DNA from: Thuidium tamariscinum
Taxonomy: Eukaryota; Streptophyta; Bryopsida; Hypnales; Thuidiaceae
Assembly (NCBI GenBank): GCA_947034885.2
Contig: OX344749.2
Coordinates: forward strand, 7,393,501 to 7,457,500
Length of the DNA: 64,000 nucleotides
Reading direction: 5' to 3'
Part shown: in pieces, positions 1-12,089 of the stretch
Layout of the letters: each line of letters begins with the position of its first letter
How positions within the stretch are numbered: position 1 is the stretch's first letter
Position numbers and translations under genes: made by a program
Notes under the pieces: model-generated
The model's input: the letters and a program-made list of their open reading frames with translations, nothing else
The model's database searches: none
Told to the model about the DNA's origin: nothing

Positions 1-1000
1 AGCACTAATTTAAATTTAATCAAGAGTCCCCTAAGTGACTTCTAAAGGGGCCTTCTATTTGGTTTCTTTTTCCTCTAATGTTCCTATACAAGTGTAATGC
101 AACATCTTACAATTGGATTTGCAAAACAATAGTTTTTTTTCCATTATAGCTCTATGCACTAGAAACAACAATTTTGTAATGTTTTTTCTATAAAACATAA
201 TCATGAACTTCTAGAGGTTATTATTACATCTACATCCAACAATACTCACTGTTATAATGCACAAATTAAATTCCACACAATCACCAATTATAACCTTCAT
301 TTGCCAATAGTTGTCTATAGAATAGAAATTTGCAAATTTGCAAAATCTCATTGACTTTATAATGAGCTTTTAGATATATCAAACTTTGACTTCAAGATAA
401 CAAAACTAAATACATTGTTATGATATTTCAAATACTTTTGCATAAAGTTACCCATTTTCAATGTGTTTTCAACAAGTGATGAAATTTTTAGAAATTTTCA
501 AACATTTCCTAATAAGTGTCTTTCAACAATTTTGTATTGAAATGGTTTAGTTTTGAAATCCAAACTTTAGAAAATATAACTTCATATTTTAAATTATTAA
601 TAAAATTCTTATTTTTGTATTACAAATTTCACAAAAAATCTAAAAGCCTTCAAATGAAATTTTCTTTCCATTTTTTATTTTAGTTTACAAAATTTGCAAA
701 ACTTTGGACATGCTTCTCAAGTGATATAAAATTTCAAATAAACTTGTCTATGTATAGTCAAGTATTCATCAATACTTTGCTATTGAGAAATAATAAGTAT
801 TCATAACTTTGCTATACAAAAGTTACGTTATCTTGGTATCACCTACGTTTCGTGTACATATCATCGAATATCACCCAAGTATCATATGAATATTGAAGAA
901 ATAGCTGACTCCCTCTCGGAAATGAAAAAAAAAAAATCATTGCTACCTTAATCCTACGGTATCAATGAGCATTTTGGGCGGACCAGGTGGGTGCAACCGA
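1..1000. other. AT-rich intergenic DNA
   Basis: I see no coding exon or RNA gene here. The stretch is strongly AT-rich with many A and T runs, like the repeat-derived DNA elsewhere in the window. The last 100 bases turn GC-richer and lead into the eL37 promoter. Confidence 0.5.
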
Positions 1001-1086
1001 GAACTGGCCTAAAAAGTCATCCCGGGTAGGAGAAAGGGTATACTCATAGTCGTCGCGCAGGTTATTGAAGCCCGGGTATTTGTTAG

Positions 1087-1095
1087 TTAGGGTTT
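1087..1095 (-). promoter_or_regulatory. Telo-box upstream of eL37
   Basis: TTAGGGTTT is the reverse complement of the telo-box AAACCCTAA, which is common in promoters and leaders of plant ribosomal protein genes. It lies about 105 bp before the eL37 start codon, probably in the 5' leader. Function is inferred from position only. Confidence 0.4.
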
Positions 1096-1198
1096 TGGCA
1101 GAGAGGAGACAAAGCCCTATGCTGCGAAGCGAGGAGTTCTTTCACGGAGCTGCTGTAAGTGCTTCGCTGCCTTGCGACTTCCTTAGCCGTCGCCCGCC

Positions 1199-2352
<1,154 letters not shown>

Positions 2353-3029
2353 AATGGAAATACTTCCAGGCACATGATGGGGCAATGTAGTCAGACTATT
2401 TTTCCTCAAAATGTGCAGGATTTTGTCACAGCCGTTATTTGAGCAAAAGAATGATTGCTGATGAAGCAATTCATATTTGAAATTCGTCTTGTGCAGTACT
2501 TCGCTTTTATTTTGTATTCTTAGGCCACTTGTTGGTGTCGAATTGTACTACTTTCAGTTGCAGCTCAGCACCGTGACTGAAACAACTGTTCCTTTGATTT
2601 GAACTGATTACACTCTTGCACATTTTCGGGAAGTACGGGAGAAGTGACCTCGAAAATTTTTCTTCTATGATTTATGTTAGAAACCTCATTATGGTGTTAT
2701 TATCGTTCGGGTGTGTGGGGGGAGTAGCTTAAATGGTAGAGCGATACGGGAGGTAACGGGATCTATGCCTCCATAAATTTTGATCTCTGACCGCTTCTAA
2801 TGTGCCAAAATGTTGTCGAATTTTGGTTCCTCCAATTGTCATGTATAATTTCTTACTTTCTACTCGAACAGTACGATTTCTTAGCTTTCATTAGAATTTT
2901 ATGTATTATTGTAGATACAAGTAATCATAGGTATAGTTCCTTATTTGATTCCTGGAATACATATTATTATCCCTCTGTCTGAGGATAAATTTGTGATTTC
3001 CTGGATGAATGCTGCTAAAAGTCGAGAGT
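2353..3029. other. eL37 3' region and intergenic
   Basis: The proximal part probably carries the eL37 3' UTR. I found no further coding exons. A tRNA-like segment at 2721-2772 is listed separately, and the distal part merges into a dispersed repeat that starts near 3030. Confidence 0.4.
2721..2772 (+). repeat. tRNA-like A/B-box remnant (possible SINE head)
   Basis: TAGCTTAAATGGTAGAGC fits a pol III A box with D-arm, and about 31 bp later GGGATCTATGCC resembles a degenerate B box. The A-to-B spacing is shorter than in a functional tRNA and no acceptor stem or anticodon arm can be built. A decayed tRNA-derived SINE head or organellar tRNA fragment is possible, and so is chance. Confidence 0.25.
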
Positions 3030-3490
3030 CTTCTCCAGAATTGATGATTTGGGAAAAATCATCGTGAAGTTCTCTTTTTAAGAATATTTTGGAATTGATA
3101 TACAAATAAAAGTCATAGACTTTGAGTATTTGATTCCACCCATACAAAGAGATTTACCAATGCTATCACCAATATATTTCTAAAAATCTTTAAAGGGGAA
3201 TTTCTGAAATCCTTCTAATTTCAATCAAAAGTAAAGTTTTGTCATTATTTTAGTAATTTTCTTGGAATGGATTTGAAATAAGGTTCTTTTGATATGGTGT
3301 TCTTGTGAAATTTTTGCCTTCTCTCAATGTATGACCTAGTTTTTGCAAATGTAGTTTTGAATTAGAGTGAATGCAAATTTGGCTTAGTCAACCACTTATA
3401 TACTTCCACATTTGTAATTTCAAAAAAATCTGTATTCTAGCGATACCAAATCTAACCATTAGATAGGACAACAACTTCATAAAATATGTA
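3030..3490 (+). repeat. Dispersed repeat, copy 1 (partner at 35.6-36.1 kb)
   Basis: About 460 bp align by eye, with many substitutions, to the reverse complement of 35625-36105. Shared blocks include GAATATTTTGGAATTGAT, CCAATGCTATCACCAATAT, GGAATGGATTTGAAAT and TTGGCTTAGT. There is no coding potential. The partner copy has a TTAA-CCCC type terminus, so this may be an old non-autonomous DNA transposon. Confidence 0.6.
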
Positions 3491-3867
3491 CTTTGGTAGC
3501 AAGTCTTGTTGTCTTAGGATTAATAGGTATATTAATCCCTAAGTGTTCAATCATTTACAACCACAATACACCAAGATTTTACAAATATATTTATTCAATC
3601 GAAAAGATGATATTGTTTCTTTTGGTTGTAAAGAAGGTACATTCAAAATTGACCTATCCAACATCATCACTATGTATACATCTTAAAAATCAATATGTAC
3701 ATACTTGTGTTGAAAAACAAAATTTTCAAATATTTAAGAAAAAGAAACTTTGATCCTTCATAACTTTTGCACCAGGTGCCCAAATTTTACATTCTTTACT
3801 TCTTTAGAGCGCTGGACCCCTGTGTCATTGGCCTACAAGAAAACAAGAAAATTTGACTAGTCTATCA

Positions 3868-3957
3868 CTCCCTCTGTCTCACTAAAAGCTACCTAATTAG
3901 GCTGATTTACAGTCTTTGCAGGAAGAATTTGGGAAGCTTTTAGTGGGACGGAGGGAG
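3868..3957. mobile_element. Short Stowaway-like MITE
   Basis: Terminal inverted repeats of about 23 bp, CTCCCTCTGTCTCACTAAA on the left and the reverse complement of TTTAGTGGGACGGAGGGAG on the right, differ at two sites and enclose about 44 bp. The terminus CTCCCTCYGTCYC is the Stowaway (Tc1/mariner) signature. TA follows the right end; the left flank reads CA, so the target duplication is damaged on that side. The element lies about 250 bp upstream of the COMMD4 start codon. Confidence 0.75.
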
Positions 3958-4210
3958 TAGTAAGTTAGTAACTGTGCATACGTAAAAAAAAGTTGACGTT
4001 TCTTTAAAGTTGAAGCACCCGCCACCGAACTTCTGACCTCCATCTCTCTCGCCGCAAGCGCTGCCCAACCGATGGGAATTCTGTTTTGCCTGTGAGGCGC
4101 TAGAATTGCCATTCCTGAGTTTGAGAATTCAAGAGCCTATTTTCGAGGTAACCTCGTGCGAATTTTCCCACCGTGTTCGGCAGTTGAGCGATTTTGGGCT
4201 GGTCTCAATC

Positions 4211-6486
4211 ATGAGGTTCCACTTGTGTGGAGGATTGGATGCACCGGACTGGATTCTGGCCAACATCGTCACTCTGTCAACTATTGTGAGTGGAATTTCC
4301 TCTAAAATTCGTTTTCTCTGGTATTCAAGTGACATCGGATCGTGTAAACAACTACGAGAGTGGTGAAAGGAGGGTTTAGGGTTCTTTAATTTTGCCACTG
4401 AAGAGCTTTGTGGACAATATAGGGTATGCTTACGAATCTGATTTACACTCATTGACATGTGTTCCATAATCATGTCGGTGATGAAGTCCCTAGTTACATT
4501 TATCAGCTCAGTATTTCTGCCCGTAATTGTTTGGACTGGATTCTGGCCAACATTGTCACTCTGTTAGCTGTTGTGAGTAAATCTTTTTTCTCTGGTATTC
4601 AAGTGACATCGAATTCTGTAAACAAACATGAGGGTGGTTGAATCAGGGTTTAGGGTTTTTTAATTTTACTTTAGAAAGAGCTTTGTGAAGGTCTTCTAAG
4701 ATATACTGAAAAATCTGATTCGTATTCTTTGATGTATGTCGCTTAATGTATCTATATCATGTCGTTGATGAATTTTCTAGTTATTGCGCTCAGAGAATAT
4801 CAACTCAGAATGTCTGTCCTTAATTTTGGACCAGATTCCGGCCACTATTGTCACTTTGTCAACTACATTGAGTGAATTTTCCACTGAAATTTTGTTTCTC
4901 TGGTATTTAAAGTGACGTTGGAGACGTGTTACTGCAAACGAATATGAGGATGGTTCAAATTGAAGTTCATGAATTTAATTTTTAGGGTTCAAGAATTTAC
5001 TTTCTGAAGAGTCGTTGATAAATCTGATTCGCGTTGGTCTGTCGCCTAATGTATCTGAAGCATATCGGTGATCAAGTTCTAGTTACAGTTATCAGAGAAA
5101 ATCAGTTCACGATGTTTGTGTATATTGTGTGTTTTGAAGCCAGCGGCAAGAGTGAAGGTGCTAGTGGAGTACATCATTCAACGGATTGCTGAAGGTGATT
5201 TTGATGTGAGCTATTCTAACCCTATAATTTCAAATTTCCTCAAACGATTCTTTGGCTAAGATTTAGCTCACACAATATATTCAGCCTTATCAGTAACCGC
5301 ATCCGGTAATGTGTGCGCAGTATGAAAATGCATTGAAAATCACAACTGACGCATCTCTTGGTAAGAAGTTTCTCTCATGCTTCCAAGTCTTACCTTGTCA
5401 ATTATTTTCATATGGCTGGAATCAACAATATGAAGACTTGAAACGCTTGTGTGATGTAGAGCAGGGGTCTCAGATGCAAAGGCATGCATTGCAGCCCTTC
5501 ATTTCATGGTCTCAAATGCTGCCAAATTTGATGTAGAAGATTCTACTCTTATTCGTGAATTGCAACAACTTGGATTACCCAAAGGTTAGTAATTTTAATG
5601 CATCTTTTTTCCACTTTTCATATTTTTTACATTTATTTTTTGAAGATTATGTGATATTACTCTCTAGCTTCTACTGAAAAATAGCATGATTTTTTCATTG
5701 GTCGTAGTGGCTCTGTTATTGTAGAGTCAAATAATTGTATGGATCACGTGTCCTGTGGAACAATGTGCTTGTAATAATATTTGGTTGATGTTTTACTTTT
5801 CATGTAACCATATGTTGAGATTTAGATAAGGTATAGGATGTTTCCTTTTTAAATTTTTTCAGCGTGAGCGACTTTGTTGGGTTTGCAGGGCACACTGATG
5901 CTGTGGTAAGACCATATTGGGAGCGAAAGGGAACGCTTCAGACAAAGCTTTTGCAAGAGAGTTTACAGCGTAAGCAACAATTACTGAATTGTTTATTATT
6001 GTTAATGAATATTTTTTCAGCGTTTTGGACCATTCAGCTGTGGATTCGTTTAAATTTGCCTCATTCCTGATATCTCGCTTGCCCTTGTTGAGAGAGCATT
6101 CATTAATCACTCTTACTTGAAATCTGTAGTTTCCTCTCTCGAGGTCAAGGCTTGGCAAACGCAGGTGGGTGATACAAAGAACGTGGTCATGCGCTTGAAG
6201 TCCACCGCTGGTGATACTGAGCATGAGAAGGATGGGTCCGGGGATTTTGCGATATGCATGACTGCTGAGAAATTTCGGGTGCTCCATCATGGTAATTTTG
6301 ACAGTTTGCCGACCAATACTGTACTGTACAGCAGCATGGGTAGCTGAAGCATTTTGTAACATTGATTGGTGTGGAGTGAATGAGTGTTGGTATACATGGG
6401 AAGGATGTATTTGACACTAATCTTTTCAACATCTTGCATTGGCAGAGTTAAAGGCTGCAAGGGCATTGATGGATGCATTCAAATGA
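4211..6486 (+). CDS. COMMD4: COMM domain-containing protein 4
   Basis: Likely subunit of a COMMD/Commander-type assembly, known in animals for endosomal recycling; its role in plants is inference. Exons: 4211-4285, 5140-5205, 5321-5360, 5474-5584, 5889-5969, about 6097-6291 and 6446-6486. Phases agree and give about 202 residues (animal COMMD4 has 199). Matches to recalled COMMD4: start MRFHLCGGLDAPDWILANI, central SNAAKFDVEDSTLIRELQQ followed by LGLPK, and end CMTAEKFRVLHHELKAARAL. The acceptor at 6097 is the weak point. It follows an AG-rich stretch, was chosen because it alone keeps the frame, and the expected COMM-domain WRVDY-like core is not obvious. A frameshift there, making a decaying gene, is the alternative. 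Intron 1 holds two extra copies of exon 1. Confidence 0.85.
4247..5127 (+). repeat. Tandem triplication of COMMD4 exon 1/intron 1
   Basis: Three adjacent units begin at about 4247, 4533 and 4828 (periods about 286 and 295 bp). Each contains the second half of exon 1 (GGACTGGATTCTGGCCAAC in units 1 and 2, GGACCAGATTCCGGCCACT in unit 3). A 5' splice site and the same intron text follow, including CTCTGGTATTCAAGTGAC in units 1 and 2. The donor is intact in unit 2 (GTGAGT) and broken in unit 3 (TTGAGT). The later units look like pseudo-exons inside the present intron 1. Confidence 0.8.
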
Positions 6487-7143
6487 ATGCTCAAAACGGG
6501 TCAAACTTTAGAACATTCATCGAAGATTAGTTGAGAAGTTTTATACAACTTACGGCACCTGTTACGAAGTAGGCAAGTCTAGCATTAGCCAAGTATAAGA
6601 ACCACGACTTCATGACTTCTTTGCCATTTCCTGGTTGAAGTTTGGCAAACAGTATATACCTTGCAATAAATTTGCTCCCAGTCATTGACCTTGCAATCAT
6701 TCTATGCACAAATATGAGGAGTAAGACATTTCCATCTTTGACTCATCTTGTATTTTTTGGTGTAGGATATATAGCATATGTAGGAATGATAACTTGGGAA
6801 ATGAATACAGCTGACTTTGGGTACAAAATCCAAAAGTATTGAGATCTTTTATTTCATCACTATATACAAATTCCTTACGCACTTTTCAATGCACTTTTCA
6901 ATAGGAGGGTGTAGAACACTACAAGCAACTACAAACAACTCTATTTGAAATCAAGTCATGGAGACCATTGTGCTAATTGAAGGCCAACCGAAATAGATAA
7001 TTAATGAATTGTTGGTATTTTGGGATAGTTAAGGAGAAGGAATCAGGTCCAAATGGTTTTTAATTCATATAGTTATGACATGAGGAGATGCACAGCCTTT
7101 CATTGCAAGGACCAAGTGGTCATACATTTAATAGTGATGCAAT
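6487..7143. other. Convergent 3' ends of COMMD4 and the SDR gene
   Basis: This 657-bp spacer sits between two stop codons that face each other. It is AT-rich and has no exon-like segment. It should contain both 3' UTRs and poly(A) sites; I could not place them. Confidence 0.5.
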
Positions 7144-10100
7144 TCATACACTAAGGTGAAGGGGTTCAAGGATGTTTGTGGTACTTGTCAACTCCTCGCT
7201 AACTCCCCACAATGAGTATGATAATTTACTATTTACAGCTCTTGAGCTTGGATTTGACTTGCGACTATTCTCAAAGTAACCACCTGTAATGCCTTCCATT
7301 TCAAAAGAATTTGCCAAATGAACAACTGTTGATGCACCTTCTTCAGGAGTCTGCATAGTTCAAAGTCCCACAAATAAAAAATGATTTAGTGTCAAGTTCT
7401 CTAATCCTTTAGAAAATAACAACACTTCTACTTGGAAATTTCATTCTTGGTCTAAACTTACACCATATTGGTCTTTTGCATTGAAAATTTGCTACAACTT
7501 TACTATTTACAAATGTTTATATGCAATGTTGATAAAGCATTGTTCCTACTTGGACCTAAAGGCCCAAACATGTACACCTATGTTCACATTGTATTCATTT
7601 TTACATCCTACAACATTCTTCTTGATGTATTTTTATATGAAGGATGACAGAATATTGTCATGGTTTCCCATCATTAAGGGCATTGAGAATAAATCCTCTT
7701 TGTCACCATGCTTCCCCAAAGAATATATCAGAGGAAATCAACATACATTCAACCTATTGCCTACATCAAGTGGATTTCTAAAAACAATTTGACACATGTT
7801 CTCAACTTGAAATGTGGAAGTTGTCCAATTAGATCTAATTAAACAACTGATTGATTGAACACAACCTGAGAGATTCTTGTATATAAGTTACAAAGAAAAT
7901 GAAAATACGAAGTGCAATTAGAGAGGATTGAGTTTGACACGGGGGCTTACCTTCAAACCCAAAAGTTTGGTCAGTGCCGGCCTCAGGCCAGGTATCGACG
8001 GCAGATTCAAATTCATTGATTGGGGAAATATGTACCGAGCCAACTGCAACAGACAAATCCATCTTCAAACTCCAATTTGCACTATCACAAAAAAAAAAAA
8101 TTCAAACTGCACAATATCTTGAGAGAGAAAAAAGCTTTAACTCAACCATTTTTCACACCTTCAAGACTTCCAAACTTTTGCCAACTTCCATCTTCAGAGA
8201 ATTCTAAAACTTACATCCGTATCTACAACGCCTGGGTGCATGCAGTTTGACGTCACAGGAATTCCCAAGGATTTGCAGCGCCGTGCAAGCTCATGAGAAA
8301 ATAGGCAATTAGCTAGTTTTGATTGTCCGTAAGCCTGCCATTCGTTGTACTCTGCAGGCAAACATCAAGAAGCCACGCATACAAATTCTCAGTCCAGCGC
8401 ATTCTACCAGAGTTGTTGGCTGCACTGTGCTATTACTGTGAGACATGGCCAATTCTAATTAAAGTTTATTGCTGTAGGCTTTTATAAACCCTAGAATCAT
8501 CAATTTTGACCGCAAGCAAAGTGCTTTCGTCTTCATACATAAGAAAATCTCTTACGAGCAAAAGCTGAATCAAGATACTAAACATCTGTAAATTTCTATG
8601 AAGCCCACAATAATTGCATCTATTAATGTAGCGCAACCCCTGTTAAAAATATACAACACTGAGATGTGCTTCAACCTCCCAGTTGATGTTGTTTTTTGTA
8701 ATTTTAACAGGGGATTTGCTCTGGGATTTTATATTCAGTGGTTGGTGTCTAATGACGCATGTTTAGTAGCGTATAAAAAGCAATAAAATGTGTGAGCCTG
8801 TGTATAACAATGATCATAACGATGAAGGATGCAGAAAGAAAAATCTTGGAAACGTGGGGAGGCTTTGTTACGTACTCCGAGTTTTATAATTAAGATCCTC
8901 GAAGTCAATATTCCCGATTCGTTCCGCTGCTGAGGCCAACACCACCACTCTTGACTTGGTCCTGCAACATGAAACTCAGACTCAGATACGTCCACAAAAT
9001 TCAGCCCAACTCCTTCAATAGCCAGTTTTGAGCAGACTTCACAGAAGCAATTTCTCATGAAAGTATTCACGTACCCTGTTGAGGCGCAAGATTTGAGTTT
9101 GTCAAGCAACAAGGAGGTGAGTAGGAAATGGCCCAAATGATTCACCTAAATCAGCACATCCACCAACCCTTCACGAGTTAGTGATGCACAAAGATACAGC
9201 TACGCGTGATTAGCCAACAACCTTATCCTCCAAAATCGGTTCTGCTACGTATCAGCTGTTTTGAGTTGATTCTATTACTGGAATGGATTCTATTTTTCTA
9301 ATGTGGACTCAGTATTTGAGAATTACTTCAAAAAAAAGCTAAATAACCATAGTTTATGTCTGCTCAACTTATTTGTCTTCAGATACTGCAGCACTACTCA
9401 AAGTAGACATACTAACCCCGAGCTGATACTCAAAGCCATCCTCAGTGTACTGAAGTGGGCAAGCCATTACACCGGCATTATTCACCTGTCCCAATCACAC
9501 CAGCCGCTGTCATTCAAAAATGTTCGCCATGCGTTATAAAGCTTGATTTTCAGGCAACCATCTCACATATTCTGTACGGCTAAGATACAACTTAAGTGAT
9601 TCTAAACAACTGCGCATATTTGAAGCTTGTGAATGTTTCAGGACATCTCACTCACAAGACAGTTTAACGGAAGACCCAAGTCCAGATACTCTGCTGCAAA
9701 CTGACGAATCGATGCAAACGAAGCCAAGTCTAACTGCAAAACTCTGCACGGTGCGGCAGATTTTCAGTACAACAATATCAGTACATCAAGCCTAATCTGA
9801 ACTAGAGGACCCGTAGGAAGATACCCAGCACAAAATAGGGTTTCTTCCTCCAAGCTGAATATTTTGAAGACCCGACACATAAAGACCCCCAATCCTGGTT
9901 TAAGATCCTCGTAAATTACAACCCTATTGAGCAAAGCTGAAAGGGTTTGTGATAGAGCTGGAATGGCAGTTAGGCCGTGCCGGGCCATCCTGCTTAGGGT
10001 CTCATCAAAACTATATGAAAAACGGGTCCGTACAGCTTGATTTTATAGACCTTTGGTTTTTATGAATACGCTAAGGCTCTGAAGTCTTCGTTGCCTTCCA

Positions 10101-11422
10101 TATTCTTCCATACACATACTCTGCACGAGCGGGTACTGTTCCCGTTTTCAGAATGTAAGAAATAAATACTGAGAGAATAAAAATTAACTCTCTAGAATTG
10201 CACATCCAGGTAGGTCCGTAAGAGATTTGAAACCTGACACAGGAGCTATTGGATTCACGAATAATGTCTGCCACAGCTTGCTCTCCTTTCTCCATGTTCC
10301 TGCAGGCTTCCTTGAGCCAACCCTCTCTTGCGTCAAGATTACTGACGAAAATACATGCTGGAAATAGATTAACTCAAGAAAGAAATCTTGGTTAAGATAT
10401 GTCACATTGAAGAGTCGTTCCAATGGAAATAAAAAAATCGTGAAATGAGGTATGTGGGGATTCTCACCAATAGTAACAGACATGCCCAGCCTTGCGAGCT
10501 CTGTGGCGGTCGCCTTTCCTATCCCTGGCAACAACATTTACCCGGACACTTCAGTTTAGAAATGCTTGCTTGTTATGCTTCTCTTCCATAATTCAAAAAT
10601 GAGCATCATACAATTTCAACCTTAACCCTAAAATATACTGACGTTTAAGAATGAGCAATTCAGATGGTGGTTGATGAATTGGGGTTTTCAGGTTTAGGGT
10701 CAAATTGCATGCGCTGGTCAAAAAACGAATAAAGTTGGATAAACGAAAGTCCCACATGAACTACTCAAAACTGCTCAACACAACATGTGGCCGTTTGGTT
10801 AAATCACTTGTTCCTGCTACAGAAAGAAATGCTTGATATCATACCACTGTTGCCACCAGTGATTACCACATGCCGCTGGCTGGAAGAGGACGAGGATTGA
10901 GCCGCCCTACACAATTCCCTGCCGCAATTCTTGGGTCTTCTCTGCCAGCCAAACATTAGAGAGAGGAAGACTATTAAAAAAAAGAAGCCGGAATCCACCC
11001 TTGCATTGAAATAATCAACGAGCACATAGTGGCATCCACAAAATTGGCATGCCTACTGATTTTTCCAAATGTATATGTCTCTACAAACTGGGTAGAATTT
11101 AGTATCGGCGACCCCCCTGCAGTATACTTGGGCACCCCTAGATGTCTCCTATTTAAGATGTCCCTCACAGAGATATCTTGCAGCGGAGGTCGCCGATACT
11201 ACATCTGTCCCCTCTAAACTATTCATACAAGAATCACAAAATACGCCATTGGAATTGCAAGCCCTGAACCACACATACCTGCGCAGCTTTCCCTGAGAAA
11301 GCCAACTGCAAGGACCCCAGTTCATCAAGCCCCTTGTTCCCCAGTTTGGAAATGCGGGTAGGCAATAGCGAGCCGACACATATGGCAGTCATAGCTACCA
11401 CCCCGTCGATGACGAAGCGCAA
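7144..11422 (-). CDS. Short-chain dehydrogenase/reductase (retinol dehydrogenase-like)
   Basis: NAD(P)-dependent oxidoreductase of the classical SDR fold, closest in pattern to plant RDH11/WWOX-like reductases; the substrate is not predictable. Eleven exons join in phase, listed 5' to 3' on the minus strand: 11422-11279, 10941-10845, 10524-10468, 10306-10234, 9743-9656, 9485-9417, 9145-9075, 8961-8876, 8351-8215, 8043-7951 and 7350-7144. They total 1,122 bp, or 373 residues. Visible motifs: the cofactor loop TGGNSGIGKA (about 76-85), ACRNMEKGE after the second strand, VNNAGVM (154-160), serine 210 in VVVLASAA, and catalytic Tyr236/Lys240 in [10 protein letters not shown], followed by HPGVV. 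The first 48 residues are a hydrophobic or targeting-like leader before the fold. No key residue is missing. It converges with COMMD4. Confidence 0.92.
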
Positions 11423-12089
11423 ACTAGCTCAAAATCTGCAGAACTAGTGAATCCAAAGGAATTTCAATTAAATTGGTAAATTTCCGATTGCCTAAACGAG
11501 AAGCACAAGCAGTTTCTCCTTCAGTAACTTAGAAGTTTAGTACAATTGTGCAAAACTTCGCCATTGTAACTGTTCCCAAAACTGCCAATTCGATGGCCAT
11601 TCCTGAAATCCCCCAACTCGAGCTCAGTTACGACCCAAAGAATCCCCAATAGCAGTTGCATATATTCCCCATGCGCGCAAGTGTATGACGCCAACTGCAC
11701 TGTAAAGTACAAAATCGCAGGTGCACAATGCAAGAGTGCTACTAAGTGGCGAAGGTTTACCGTCACGCAGAGATCGTCAGAATTGAAGGACTGTCAGAAG
11801 GTTGGAACTAAGTCAGGCAGGTATGAAGTACCATTGAAGTGCGTGAGCCTTCGCAGTGAATTCCTTGTGCAAATGCGAGATAAGTTACATGATCCACGAT
11901 TGGCAGACTGTTGGCAAATGAATGCGTGGAGTCCATGAGACCAGTCAGAACCAGATGTAATTGAGGTGCACACGTGGGCTTTGCGAGGAGTGAACTCAGG
12001 AAAGCAAAGCAAAGCAACTCAGGCTGCAAGGCTGGATTGCTGGAATGTAAGGCACCCACGTCCGGAGTCCTGACCCTCCCCACCAGCCC
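11423..12089. other. Upstream region of the SDR gene
   Basis: About 670 bp of mixed composition between the SDR start codon and repeat DNA. It should hold the promoter and 5' UTR of the minus-strand SDR gene. No coding exon is recognisable and the short open frames on both strands look random. Confidence 0.4.

Noticed and set aside
2721-2772. Functional tRNA gene
   Set aside because: A and B boxes are too close and no cloverleaf can be formed; kept only as a low-confidence remnant.
5859-6362. 167-codon minus-strand frame across COMMD4 exons 5-6
   Set aside because: Antisense of COMMD4; the plus-strand exons have splice signals and family matches.
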